A program made the position numbers and the translations under genes. The notes under the pieces were generated by a model. It ran no database searches, was not told where the DNA came from, and worked only from the letters and a program-made list of their open reading frames with translations. A stretch of 64,000 bases of DNA from Jiangella asiatica (GTDB lineage: Bacteria > Actinomycetota > Actinomycetes > Jiangellales > Jiangellaceae). Below, in pieces: positions 16,922-25,231 of the stretch. The stretch's first letter is position 1; each line of letters starts with the position of its first letter. The stretch is from contig NZ_SMKZ01000033.1 in the NCBI RefSeq assembly GCF_004349065.1, positions 1 to 64,000 of the forward strand, read 5' to 3'.

Positions 16922-17764
16922 TCAGATGGCCTCGGCGACCGCCTCCAGCAGCCGCACCGGTGGGATGAGCTGCTCGTACGGCATCGGTGGCTGTTCGCTC
17001 TCGACGGCGTGGAGGAAGTGGTCGATTCCGCGGGCGTTGTAGTCGAGCCCGAGAGTGATGTCCGTCGCGACGATGCCGTGTCGACCGGCCGCCGCGATGT
17101 GCCAGGGGATCCGGCCGTCGTCATCGGGCCGGACGAATGTCAGCACCAGCTGTGTTCCCGCGGCCTGGGTGGTGACGACGACAGTGTGTTCGATGGTGTC
17201 GACGTGGATGTCGCCAACCTCGGGATTGCCCAGCAGCTCCAGAGCGGGCTCGACGACATGCGGGCCGTAGAAGAACAGCCCGGCATGGGGGTCATCGGGA
17301 TCCGCCGGACCGGTCATCGTCACGACCTGCAGGGCGCCGAGGCGCCCGGCCGCGTGTTTCACCTCGGTGATCTCACGGGCCAGGCGCACGGCTGACCAGG
17401 ATGCGAGCACGCCCCCGCCCTTGGTGGCGGCGGTGATGATCGCTTCGGTGTCGGCGACGGTGGTGGCCGTGGGCTTGTCGACGAAGACGTGCTTGCCGGC
17501 CTCCAGCAAGGGCACCGCATTTTGTCGATGTAGGCCACCATGTCGATCGGCGACGACCGCGGCATCGACCAGGTCGATGAGGTCCTCGGCGGACTCGACA
17601 ATGTGGTCGATCTGCCCCATGGCAGCCAACGTGCGGTTCTTTTCGGTGTCGCCGCCCGCCAGCGCAACGACGCGGCATCCTTCCCGGCCGTTGTCGACGT
17701 TGAGGTGACGGACGAAATAGTCGGTATGCGAGTTCTCGGTGCCGATCAGTCCGATGCGGAGCAC
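16922..17764 (-). CDS. Gfo/Idh/MocA-like oxidoreductase, divergent
   Basis: The 280-residue protein begins MLRIGLIGTENSHTDYFVRH and has VVADRHGGLHRQNAVPLLEAGKHVF-VDKPTATTVADTEA. The EKP motif is replaced by DKP, which keeps the lysine. It is shorter than most relatives. The ENSH(T/A) N-terminus is typical of a subgroup found beside lyases and sulfatases. It precedes the other family member (15829-16869) and follows a sulfatase in the same direction, so a role in sugar oxidation or epimerisation within the cluster is likely. Confidence 0.85.
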   Translation of the reverse strand: MLRIGLIGTENSHTDYFVRHLNVDNGREGCRVVALAGGDTEKNRTLAAMGQIDHIVESAEDLIDLVDAAVVADRHGGLHRQNAVPLLEAGKHVFVDKPTATTVADTEAIITAATKGGGVLASWSAVRLAREITEVKHAAGRLGALQVVTMTGPADPDDPHAGLFFYGPHVVEPALELLGNPEVGDIHVDTIEHTVVVTTQAAGTQLVLTFVRPDDDGRIPWHIAAAGRHGIVATDITLGLDYNARGIDHFLHAVESEQPPMPYEQLIPPVRLLEAVAEAI

Positions 17765-17909
17765 GTCTTCCCTCCCGGGATGATGAAGCAGCGACCGTCA
17801 ACCGGCCGCTGGAGGGAAGTCTCGTCGGAGCGAGCCGGTGGCCTTCGCTCGGCCTACCGGGCGCATTCTGCTGCCGCCACTCCGGACGGTCCGGCGTCGG
17901 GGCCGCCAC

Positions 17910-19349
17910 TCACCATGCTGCCTCTCGTTCCTGACTGCGGTCCTCGGTTGCGACCAGGACGTCGAGCAGCTTCTCCTGCAGGCCGGCCCTGGTCGCGTGA
18001 TGCTCTGGTTCGTCCCAAAGATTGGTCAGCTCGTTCGGGTCGTTCGCCAGGTCGTATAGTTCGCCTGTTCTCGGCCGAGCCGTCGCTGGATCTCCGTGGT
18101 GGACGACGATCTTCCACCGGTCGTGCCGAAGCATGGTCGTGTACACGCCCTGCTCGTAGGGTGCTCCACTGTTGCGGTACTCGCTCAATGCCCAGTCGCG
18201 CACCCACGGTGCCGTGCGTGTGACGAGGCCGAGCAAGCTGGCGCCTTGGTGCGTGGACCTGACCGCTACGCCGGCTGCCTCGAGGAGTGTCGGCGCGAGA
18301 TCCACCCACTGGACGAGCTCAGGCCGTCGTTGACCGGGCGGGATGACGCCCGGCCAGCGAAGCAGCAACGGCACGCGGACAGCGACGTCGTACATCATCG
18401 GGCCCTTGAGCATGAGCTGGTGGTCGCCCAACATCTCGCCGTGATCACTGGTGAAGATCACGACGGTGTTGTCCGCGAGCCCTTCGTCGTCCAGAGCATT
18501 GAGAATGCGCCCGACTTCGTCGTCGACGAGCGTGACCATGGCGTAGTAGGCGGCCTTGGTCTCCTGCAGCTCGTCATCGGTGTAGTCCACGTAGCCCTTG
18601 GAGTCCGGGTACGACTCCTTGGACGCCTCGGTGTAGATCGGCGGCTTGGTCTCGAGCTCGTCGGTCGTGGTGACCGGACGCGACAGCGTAGCCGGATCGT
18701 ACTGGTCCATGTACTCCTTGGGAGCACCGAACCCGGGGTGGGGATCGAAGAAGTTGGCGATGAAACAGAACGGCTTGTCCTTGTCCCGGCTGGACGTCAG
18801 ATAGTCGATGGTCTCGTTGCCGACCCACCGGCTGTAGTGGGCTTCGGTCGGCATGGTGTCGAAGTCGACGTCGGAATCGGGGTCGAGCGCGGCCTCGTAG
18901 AGGTCCGGGCGGCTGGCCTTGAGCCAGCGGTGGTAGGCGTTTTCGGACGATCCTCTGTACGGGTCGTGTGCCCACCGGAACACGCGGAAGCCATCGTCGA
19001 GGCGTTGCTCTGTACGTCCGTGCTGACAGGCAGCCAGGTGTAGTTTGCCGACCAGGCCGCAGTCGTACCCCGCCTCGGCAAGGTCTTTCGTGAACAGCCG
19101 AGCATGGGCGGGAAGGGCAACTCCATTGGCCCACTCGCCATGCGCGTGGACGTACTGGCCGGTCATCAGGCTGGCGCGAGACGGGCCGCAGACGGGGTTC
19201 TGCACGTAGCAGTTCTCGAACAACACACCTTCGCCGGCGAGTCGGTCGAGGTTCGGAGTATTGATCTCAGGGTTGTCGTATGCCCGCAGCGCACTGAAGC
19301 GTTGTTGGTCGGTGCAGATCAGCAGGATGTTCGGTGGTGGTGTCTTCAT
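17910..19349 (-). CDS. Formylglycine-dependent sulfatase
   Basis: The 479-residue protein has NILLICTDQQRF (8-19), the modified-cysteine motif VCGPSRASLMTG (CGPSR 54-58), GLVGKLHL, and TSDHGEMLGDHQLMLKGPMM. No signal peptide is present, implying cytoplasmic desulfation. The upstream open frame reaches 19493, but ATG at 19349 starts exactly at the conserved N-terminal strand. It lies downstream of the tandem alginate-lyase genes and upstream of two dehydrogenases, all leftward. It is clearly different in sequence from the sulfatases at 14347 and 27148, suggesting distinct sulfate positions. Confidence 0.93.
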   Translation of the reverse strand: MKTPPPNILLICTDQQRFSALRAYDNPEINTPNLDRLAGEGVLFENCYVQNPVCGPSRASLMTGQYVHAHGEWANGVALPAHARLFTKDLAEAGYDCGLVGKLHLAACQHGRTEQRLDDGFRVFRWAHDPYRGSSENAYHRWLKASRPDLYEAALDPDSDVDFDTMPTEAHYSRWVGNETIDYLTSSRDKDKPFCFIANFFDPHPGFGAPKEYMDQYDPATLSRPVTTTDELETKPPIYTEASKESYPDSKGYVDYTDDELQETKAAYYAMVTLVDDEVGRILNALDDEGLADNTVVIFTSDHGEMLGDHQLMLKGPMMYDVAVRVPLLLRWPGVIPPGQRRPELVQWVDLAPTLLEAAGVAVRSTHQGASLLGLVTRTAPWVRDWALSEYRNSGAPYEQGVYTTMLRHDRWKIVVHHGDPATARPRTGELYDLANDPNELTNLWDEPEHHATRAGLQEKLLDVLVATEDRSQEREAAW

Positions 19350-19493
19350 TGCGTTATCGCTCCCGCGCGGTCGGTCACAATCAAGTTGGAGGACGCTGAA
19401 CACGAAACAGTCAAGGCGGTGGCGGGCGGGGCCCCTGTGGGTGAGCCGGCAGGTGCTGAACCTGTCCGCCGAACAGCACGACGTCGCCGACAA

Positions 19494-20903
19494 TCATTGG
19501 TCGTCGAGGTCCGGCCCATGGGTCAGGACCGCGGACCAGCCCCATGTTTCAGCATCGAAAATCACCCGGTCCCATGCCTGGAGTGCTTCCCTGATCTTGC
19601 CGTTCTCGGGATAGTGCCGGCCAGCCAGTTCCCACGAGCTCAGCTCGTGATTGTTGATGGCGTTGGCGATGCGATCGAAGCCAGGATTCTCCTGCTCATG
19701 GTCGTAGTACGGCGAGTTCACGGCCGAAGCTTGGCCGGTGATCCACCAGGGCGAATAGACGTCGAACGATATTTCGAGGTTCTCGCCGTTCGGGCCGACG
19801 TAACCGTAGTAGTCGACGTGGTTGCTTATAGTGCTGCGGGAATTCTTGTTGTTGTGCGTCATCTCAGCCATGAGCATCAACAGGCGAAGGTTGAGCAGGG
19901 TGTAGAGCATTCCGCGGTTGCCGTTGGTGCGGTACCTGTCCCAGATCTCACCGGGCAGCGGCGGCGGCATACCCGCGGTGAGGGTCGGGTCTTCCCAGCT
20001 GAGGTCGCTCGGCAAGCCGGTGCCGAGGTCGTCGGGCATGAGGATGCAGCCGTCGATGAGCGCCCGCAGGTTGAGCGCATGGTCGCGGCTGTCGATCGCG
20101 TACTCGACGAGGTCCTTGTTCCGCAGGGTGTAGCCGATCGCGGCGAGCCCGAGAGTCTGGGAAGTCAGGTGATTGTTGAAGTACTGCTCGCCGAAGAACG
20201 GGGCCGGGTTGTTGTAGTCGAACTCGGCCCACAGGCGCCGACACTCGAGAGTGGGTGCGATCATCAGCCGCATCCATTCGTCGACGTCCGCTCGCTCGTC
20301 CTGCCTCATCTCGTCCCAAACCATGGCGTAAGCGTCGGCGAACTTCGGCATGATCCGGCCTATCCGGAGCCCGGTTCCGTGCGGAAGGTTACTTCCCGGC
20401 CACACCTCGGCGGTCGGTGGCGCGACGTACGGACCTCGGTTTCCGGGCAACGTCAGGCGCGGCGGGTCGGGATACGGGTGATCGATCGCGTCGCGAGCCC
20501 AGCTGTGCAACAGTTCCTTGAGCTTGTCCAGAAAACGTTGCGCACCGGTGATCCGGTAACTGATCGCCAGGTCGCGGGCGTACCGACTGTGTGCACGGCC
20601 ACGGGTGGAATAGGTATTCTCATTGGGCCCGTGGTAGCCCGCGAGCGACATGCTGAGCACCGCCTCAGCCTCGCCGAGTATGTTCAACCACGCGCTGTGG
20701 AACGGTTCGGTCTTTCGTGCGATCCGGTCTTTTGCGCGGTCCAGCATGTCATCTGTCGTCCAGATGACAGGTCCTGGGTCAGAACTGCTGTTGTTGTTCG
20801 ACGCCTGCGCCGGAACAGGCACAGACGGTGCGGCCAAAAGGCCGGCAAGGCCGCCCATGACGGCGCGGCGAGATAGGTGGTGCGAGCTGGCATCGTACGA
20901 CAT
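19494..20903 (-). CDS. Secreted alginate-lyase-family protein (tandem copy 1)
   Basis: The 469-residue protein has a Tat signal (SRRAVMGGLAGLLAA, cleavage likely after PAQA-S) and an all-helical alginate-lyase-superfamily domain: YARDLAISYRITGAQRFLDK, PHGTGLRIGRIMPKFADAYAM, YFNNHLTSQTLGLAAIGYTL. The NNH motif is the expected substrate-binding Asn-His of such (alpha/alpha) barrel lyases. They cleave uronic-acid polymers by beta-elimination. It is about 80% identical by eye to the next gene upstream (21054-22490). A LacI-like site lies 66 bp before its start. The exact polymer need not be alginate. Confidence 0.85.
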   Translation of the reverse strand: MSYDASSHHLSRRAVMGGLAGLLAAPSVPVPAQASNNNSSSDPGPVIWTTDDMLDRAKDRIARKTEPFHSAWLNILGEAEAVLSMSLAGYHGPNENTYSTRGRAHSRYARDLAISYRITGAQRFLDKLKELLHSWARDAIDHPYPDPPRLTLPGNRGPYVAPPTAEVWPGSNLPHGTGLRIGRIMPKFADAYAMVWDEMRQDERADVDEWMRLMIAPTLECRRLWAEFDYNNPAPFFGEQYFNNHLTSQTLGLAAIGYTLRNKDLVEYAIDSRDHALNLRALIDGCILMPDDLGTGLPSDLSWEDPTLTAGMPPPLPGEIWDRYRTNGNRGMLYTLLNLRLLMLMAEMTHNNKNSRSTISNHVDYYGYVGPNGENLEISFDVYSPWWITGQASAVNSPYYDHEQENPGFDRIANAINNHELSSWELAGRHYPENGKIREALQAWDRVIFDAETWGWSAVLTHGPDLDDQ

Positions 20904-20968
20904 CAGCGCCTCCAGTCATCTCCGGCGCAGCACCCTGTGCTCCGCCCGTGAACCGGTAAAGGCCCGCA

Positions 20969-20980
20969 TGGAACCTTTCA
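20969..20980. promoter_or_regulatory. LacI-type operator-like site
   Basis: TGGAACCTTTCA fits the pattern TGGAANNTTTCA shared with the sites at 24705 and 25172. It lies between the tandem lyase genes, upstream of the one starting at 20903. Confidence 0.45.
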
Positions 20981-21053
20981 GATGCGGCTCGGCCTCAGCC
21001 CGATACCCCGGCGTTGGCCGAGCTGAGTAGGTAATCTGCTGTGCGTTCGGGGG

Positions 21054-22490
21054 CTAGTCGCCCAAGTCCGAGCCATGGGTCAGGACGGCGGTCCAGCCCC
21101 AGGTGTCCATATCGAACAGCACTCGGTCCCACGATTGGAGTGCTTGCTTGATCTTGCTGTTCCCGGGATACTGCCGAGCGGCGAACTCCCACGAGCTGAG
21201 CTCATGAGTGACGCGGTCATTGGCGATACGGTCGAACCCGGGGTCTTCCTGCTCGTGATCGTAGTATGGCGAGTTGACCGACGATGCTTGGCGAGTGATC
21301 CACCAGGGTGAATACACTTCGAACGAGATCTCGAGGTTCTCGCCGTTCGGGCCGACGTAGTCGTAATAGTCGCGATATCCCTTGACCGAGCTGTGGGAAT
21401 GCTTGTTGTTGTGCGTCATCTCTGCCATGAGCATCAAGAAGCGAAGGTTGAGCGTGGTGTAAAGCATTCCGCGGTTGCCGTTGGTGCGGTATCTGTCCCA
21501 GATCTCGCCGGGCAGCGGCGGCGGCATACCCGCGATGAGGGTCGGGTCTTCCTTGCTGAGGTCGCTAGGTTCGCCCGTACCGAGGTCGTCGGGCATGAGG
21601 ATGCATCCATCGATGAGCGCCTGCAGGTTGCGCGGATGCTCTGCGCTGTTGATCGCATACTCGACGAGGTCCTTGTTCCGCAAGGTGTAGCCGATCGCGG
21701 CAAGAGCGAGGGTATGAGCAGTGAGATGATTGTTGAAGTACTGCTCGCCGAAGTATGGCGGTAGATTGATAACGCCGTCAGTGTGATGATATTCGAACTC
21801 GGCCCACAGGCGCCGGGACTCCAGAGTAGGTGCGATCATCAGCCGCATCCACTCGTCGACGTCAGCCCGCTCGTCCTGGCTCATCTCGTCCCAGACCATG
21901 GCGTAGGCGTCGGCGAACTTCGGCATGATCCGGCCGATTCTCAGGCCCGTGCCATGCGGGAGATTGCTGCCCGGGAACACCTCCACAGCCAGCGGGGCGA
22001 TGTATGGGCCCTGCCCGCCAGGCAACGAAAGGCGCGGTGGCTCGGGGTACGGGTGATCGATCGCGTCGCGTGCCCAGTTGTGCAGCAGTTCCTTGAGCTT
22101 GTCGAGAAAGCGCCGCTCACCGGTGATCCGGTAGCAGATCGCCAGGTCGCGCGCGTACATGCTGTGTTCACGACCGCGGACGTAATAGGTGTTCTCATTG
22201 GGCCCGTGGTAGCCCGGAAGCGACATGCCGAGCACGTTTTCAGCCTGGCTGAGCGTCTTCAACCACGCGCCGTAGAACGGTTCGGTCTTGCGGGCGACCC
22301 GGTCTTTCGCGCGGTCCAGCAGATCGTTGGTCGTCCAGATCACTGGCCCAGGGCCTGGCGTGCTCGTCGTGCTGGTGGTACGGGTCGCGTGCGCGGCGCC
22401 GGAAAGGGCTGGAACAGCAAGGGCTGCAGTCAACCCTGCCACCACGGTACGACGAGAAACCTGGTTGTACGTGTTCGCGTCGGGCGGCAT
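21054..22490 (-). CDS. Secreted alginate-lyase-family protein (tandem copy 2)
   Basis: The 478-residue paralogue has a Tat signal (SRRTVVAGLTAALAVPALSGAAHA) and the same helical lyase domain, with YFNNHLTAHTLALAAIGYTL and PHGTGLRIGRIMPKFADAY. Against copy 1 it has a few extra residues near the active-site cleft (EYHHTDGVINLPPYFGEQ versus DYNNPAPFFGEQ), which may change specificity. Most other differences are scattered substitutions, so the duplication is not recent. It begins with a good ribosome site (GGAGGCACGC). The 188 bp upstream (22491-22678) show no clear operator. Confidence 0.85.
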   Translation of the reverse strand: MPPDANTYNQVSRRTVVAGLTAALAVPALSGAAHATRTTSTTSTPGPGPVIWTTNDLLDRAKDRVARKTEPFYGAWLKTLSQAENVLGMSLPGYHGPNENTYYVRGREHSMYARDLAICYRITGERRFLDKLKELLHNWARDAIDHPYPEPPRLSLPGGQGPYIAPLAVEVFPGSNLPHGTGLRIGRIMPKFADAYAMVWDEMSQDERADVDEWMRLMIAPTLESRRLWAEFEYHHTDGVINLPPYFGEQYFNNHLTAHTLALAAIGYTLRNKDLVEYAINSAEHPRNLQALIDGCILMPDDLGTGEPSDLSKEDPTLIAGMPPPLPGEIWDRYRTNGNRGMLYTTLNLRFLMLMAEMTHNNKHSHSSVKGYRDYYDYVGPNGENLEISFEVYSPWWITRQASSVNSPYYDHEQEDPGFDRIANDRVTHELSSWEFAARQYPGNSKIKQALQSWDRVLFDMDTWGWTAVLTHGSDLGD

Positions 22491-22678
22491 GCGTGCCTCC
22501 TAAAACATCTCTGTGGCGAAATGTCGTTGGCTCGTGTATTACCGATCAGGTGGAAAGAGGTCGATGTCCTGATGCGAGAACAAGCCCGATCTGAATAGTT
22601 CTGCCGAGGCTTCCGTCGAGCCGTGAGCCCCGTATCGACGCCCCCAACCGGGGCCACATGGATGACGATGTGCCGACC

Positions 22679-24664
22679 TCAGCTATCGGCAATGTAGTAT
22701 TGCTCGGGTCGGGTGGGACCAGGGGTGGCGTAACGATCCGCGCTGGGCATCGACTCCGGCACATTGTGGAAGCTGTTGGCCACTATGCCGTAACCCTCGG
22801 CCGGTACGGCCGTGCCGATCACATAGAACTGTTCCTTCGCGATGGCGATGATCTCTTTGAAGAGTTCCGCGCGCTGGTCGGCGTCGACCTCCGATTGCAG
22901 CTGGTCGTAGAGTTCCAGCTGCCGCTTTGCGTGCTCGGGGGGCTCTTCGCCGTCTCGTCCATTCGAGACGTACCACAGCGACCAGAGCATCGCCCACCGC
23001 GAGCCCTTCTGATGGAACGGAAGGTAGTAGAAGCCGCTCGAGAGCTCGTCGCCCAGACCCCCGGCGCCGTTCCACACGCACGCGTCGTGGTCGTTGGCTT
23101 CTACTTGGGCTGTCCAGATCGTACGGTCTTGGCTGCTGACGTTGATGCGGACGCCGACCTCGGCCCAGTAAGCCTTGACCAGCTCCATGGCGGCCGGCCA
23201 CGTGGGATTGACCGCGTTGAGCGCCACTTCGACATTGAACAACAGCGGTTGTCCGTCCGGACGCAGTCGGACGCCGCTCCCGTCACGGCCGGTGAGCCCG
23301 GCCTGGTCGAGATGCTGGTTGGCCAGGGCGACGTCGTACTCCAGATACTGCGTGCCGAACTCTTCGTCGTAATAGTCCGAGCCCGCCTTCGGCGCGCCCT
23401 GCCACGGCTCCCCTTGCTGCTGCCACACGGCCGCGATCATCTCGTCGCGGTTGATGGCGTGGGACAGTCCGATACGGAAGTCCTTGTTCTGGAAGAGTGC
23501 CCGCAGGGCGGGGTCCTTGTGGTTGAGATTGAGCATGATGATCATCTCGTTCATGGTCGAGACGACCAGCTCGTAGAAGTCGTAATCGCCCGTCTCTCGG
23601 CTCTGGGCCAGCACGGGCCGGTTGGTGGCGACGTTGAAATGACGTCCGTGGAAGTTGAGATCGCCGTTCGCGGCCTGGAGCATCATGACCTCGGTGTCTT
23701 CGACGACGTTGAAGACGACCTGGTCGATGTACGGTAGCTGGCTGCCCTCTGGATCGGTCTTCCAGTAGTAGGGGTTTCGAGTGGCGACGACGCGCGACCC
23801 GCTGGACAACGGCGTCGTGGCCTGCCAGGCGAAGACGACCGGCAGCTCCGGGCTGTCCCAGGGGTTGCGCTTGCGCTCCATCAGATCGAACCACGACCCC
23901 AGGCCCTCTTGGGCGACCAGCTGCTCGACATCGGGGTTGTACTTCGGATGGAACTGCTCGAGATAGTGCCGAGGGCAGGCGGTGATGTGGTAGCCCTCGG
24001 GGTCGGCCAGCTCGTCGAGGAAGACACCCTTCGGCTCGGCGAACGTGAACCGCACCGTGTGGTCGTCGACCTTCTCCAAGGTGGCGGGATTGCCCGCGGG
24101 GTCGAGGTACGGCTTGAGGCCGGGCACCGACGAGGGGATCTCCTGGTTCGAGAGGATGTCCTCGTAGGCGAAGACCAGGTCGTCAGCGGTGAACGGCTCG
24201 CCGTCAGACCACTTCATGCCGGCCCGCAGGACGAACGTGTATACCGTGCCGGTCTCGTCCATCTCGAAGGACTCGGCGATGTTCGGTATCACGCTGTCCC
24301 ATGGCTGGTCCCAGCGCATCAGGCCGTCGTACCCCACGGTGTTGCGCATCCAGGCGATGTCGCCCGGGCCGGTGATGGCCGATGCCCAGGTTCCGCCGTA
24401 CACCCCGAGCTCGCTGGTCGGCTCGATCACGAGCGGATTGTCAGGTAGCCGCTCTTCCAGCGGAGGGAGCTCACCAGCTTCGACCCGTTGGGCCAGATCC
24501 GGCGCCTCTTTGCCGCCCGGTGCGTCAGTGCCGCCCCGGTCGTCGGAACCCGCGGGGTCGGTGGACAGGTCACACCCGGTGAGCCATGCGGCGGCAAGCC
24601 CAGCGCCACCGGCCAACACGCTGCGCCGAGTGAGTTCGAAATTGCCCTTCCTCGTGGTGCCCAT
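22679..24664 (-). CDS. Extracellular solute-binding lipoprotein, family 5 (Dpp/Opp type)
   Basis: The 661-residue protein has a Tat motif followed by a lipobox (LTRRSVLAGGAGLAAAWLTGC, Cys at about 31), then a SBP_bac_5 fold (LRAGMKWSDGEPFTADDLVFAYEDIL, KDFRIGLSHAINRDEMI). Family 5 proteins bind peptides, nickel or oligosaccharides. It is longer than typical DppA (about 530), with extra C-terminal helices as in the sugar-binding relatives. GGAGG precedes the ATG at 24664. The matching permease and ATPase genes are at 28667-33051 on the other strand. The divergent gap carries two matching operator-like sites, so both halves should be co-regulated. Confidence 0.93.
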   Translation of the reverse strand: MGTTRKGNFELTRRSVLAGGAGLAAAWLTGCDLSTDPAGSDDRGGTDAPGGKEAPDLAQRVEAGELPPLEERLPDNPLVIEPTSELGVYGGTWASAITGPGDIAWMRNTVGYDGLMRWDQPWDSVIPNIAESFEMDETGTVYTFVLRAGMKWSDGEPFTADDLVFAYEDILSNQEIPSSVPGLKPYLDPAGNPATLEKVDDHTVRFTFAEPKGVFLDELADPEGYHITACPRHYLEQFHPKYNPDVEQLVAQEGLGSWFDLMERKRNPWDSPELPVVFAWQATTPLSSGSRVVATRNPYYWKTDPEGSQLPYIDQVVFNVVEDTEVMMLQAANGDLNFHGRHFNVATNRPVLAQSRETGDYDFYELVVSTMNEMIIMLNLNHKDPALRALFQNKDFRIGLSHAINRDEMIAAVWQQQGEPWQGAPKAGSDYYDEEFGTQYLEYDVALANQHLDQAGLTGRDGSGVRLRPDGQPLLFNVEVALNAVNPTWPAAMELVKAYWAEVGVRINVSSQDRTIWTAQVEANDHDACVWNGAGGLGDELSSGFYYLPFHQKGSRWAMLWSLWYVSNGRDGEEPPEHAKRQLELYDQLQSEVDADQRAELFKEIIAIAKEQFYVIGTAVPAEGYGIVANSFHNVPESMPSADRYATPGPTRPEQYYIADS

Positions 24665-24704
24665 GCCAACCTCCGTACTAGTTCGAGTCCAGTGCCGACA
24701 GTCG

Positions 24705-24718
24705 CTGGAAGGTTTCAA
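24705..24718. promoter_or_regulatory. LacI-type operator-like site
   Basis: CTGGAAGGTTTCAA is almost the reverse complement of the site at 25172-25185 (TTGAAACCTTCCAA) and lies 41 bp upstream of the binding-protein start. Ten of fourteen positions are self-complementary, a normal degree for LacI-family operators. Confidence 0.6.
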
Positions 24719-24928
24719 TTTGGGCGGAGGCTGCGAGCCTGTCTCACGCTCCAGGGCTTGTCAAGACTCCACGGGATATCGGTACGGACCGTTAATCAAT
24801 GGAGCATGGGCGGCCGTGGGGAGTTCGGGCGGGAAGCGGCGGGCGCCGCCGAGAACCGCCATCGGGGCGACACGGAGCGGCAATATGCCGGCCGGTGCGG
24901 ATGCCTTGAGGGGCTGAGTCCTGTATCA

Positions 24929-25091
24929 GATGCTGCGCGGATAGGTCGGCCGGTGGCCGAGGCGACGCTGACGGACTGCACGCCCCGGAACGCGACCTGC
25001 GCGAGTGGATCACAGCCCGGGAAGGGCTAACCCCCGAGGCCTCACCTGGACCCAGAGTGCCGACGAGATCCTCGAGCGCCTCGCCACCTAA
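24929..25091 (+). pseudogene. Internally deleted IS630-family transposase relic
   Basis: SDAARIGRPVAEATLTD (from 24929) matches the N-terminus of IS630-type transposases. It is joined directly to pieces of the C-terminus: LREWITAREG and, in another frame, TWTQSADEILERLAT with a TAA at about 25089-25091 (family: FVWTKTADEILERLARY). The catalytic core is gone. The relic occupies the middle of the 567-bp divergent gap between the binding-protein and lyase genes; the remaining bases hold the two operators and nothing else I recognise. Confidence 0.55.
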
Positions 25092-25171
25092 CGTCAACGA
25101 ATTCCTGGCGCAGTCTGTCCTAGGCGGGTTGACCGACTGTGGGCCTACCCGCATACTGCCGGGAAGCGCGG

Positions 25172-25185
25172 TTGAAACCTTCCAA
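25172..25185. promoter_or_regulatory. LacI-type operator-like site
   Basis: TTGAAACCTTCCAA has ten self-complementary positions out of fourteen and mirrors the site at 24705. It lies 46 bp before the GTG start of the heparinase-like gene, where a repressor would block the promoter of the lyase-sulfatase-transporter operon. Confidence 0.6.
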
Positions 25186-25231
25186 TGATGTCTGGACTCC
25201 GGCTTACCCCGGGGATGGAGACGGAATTGAC

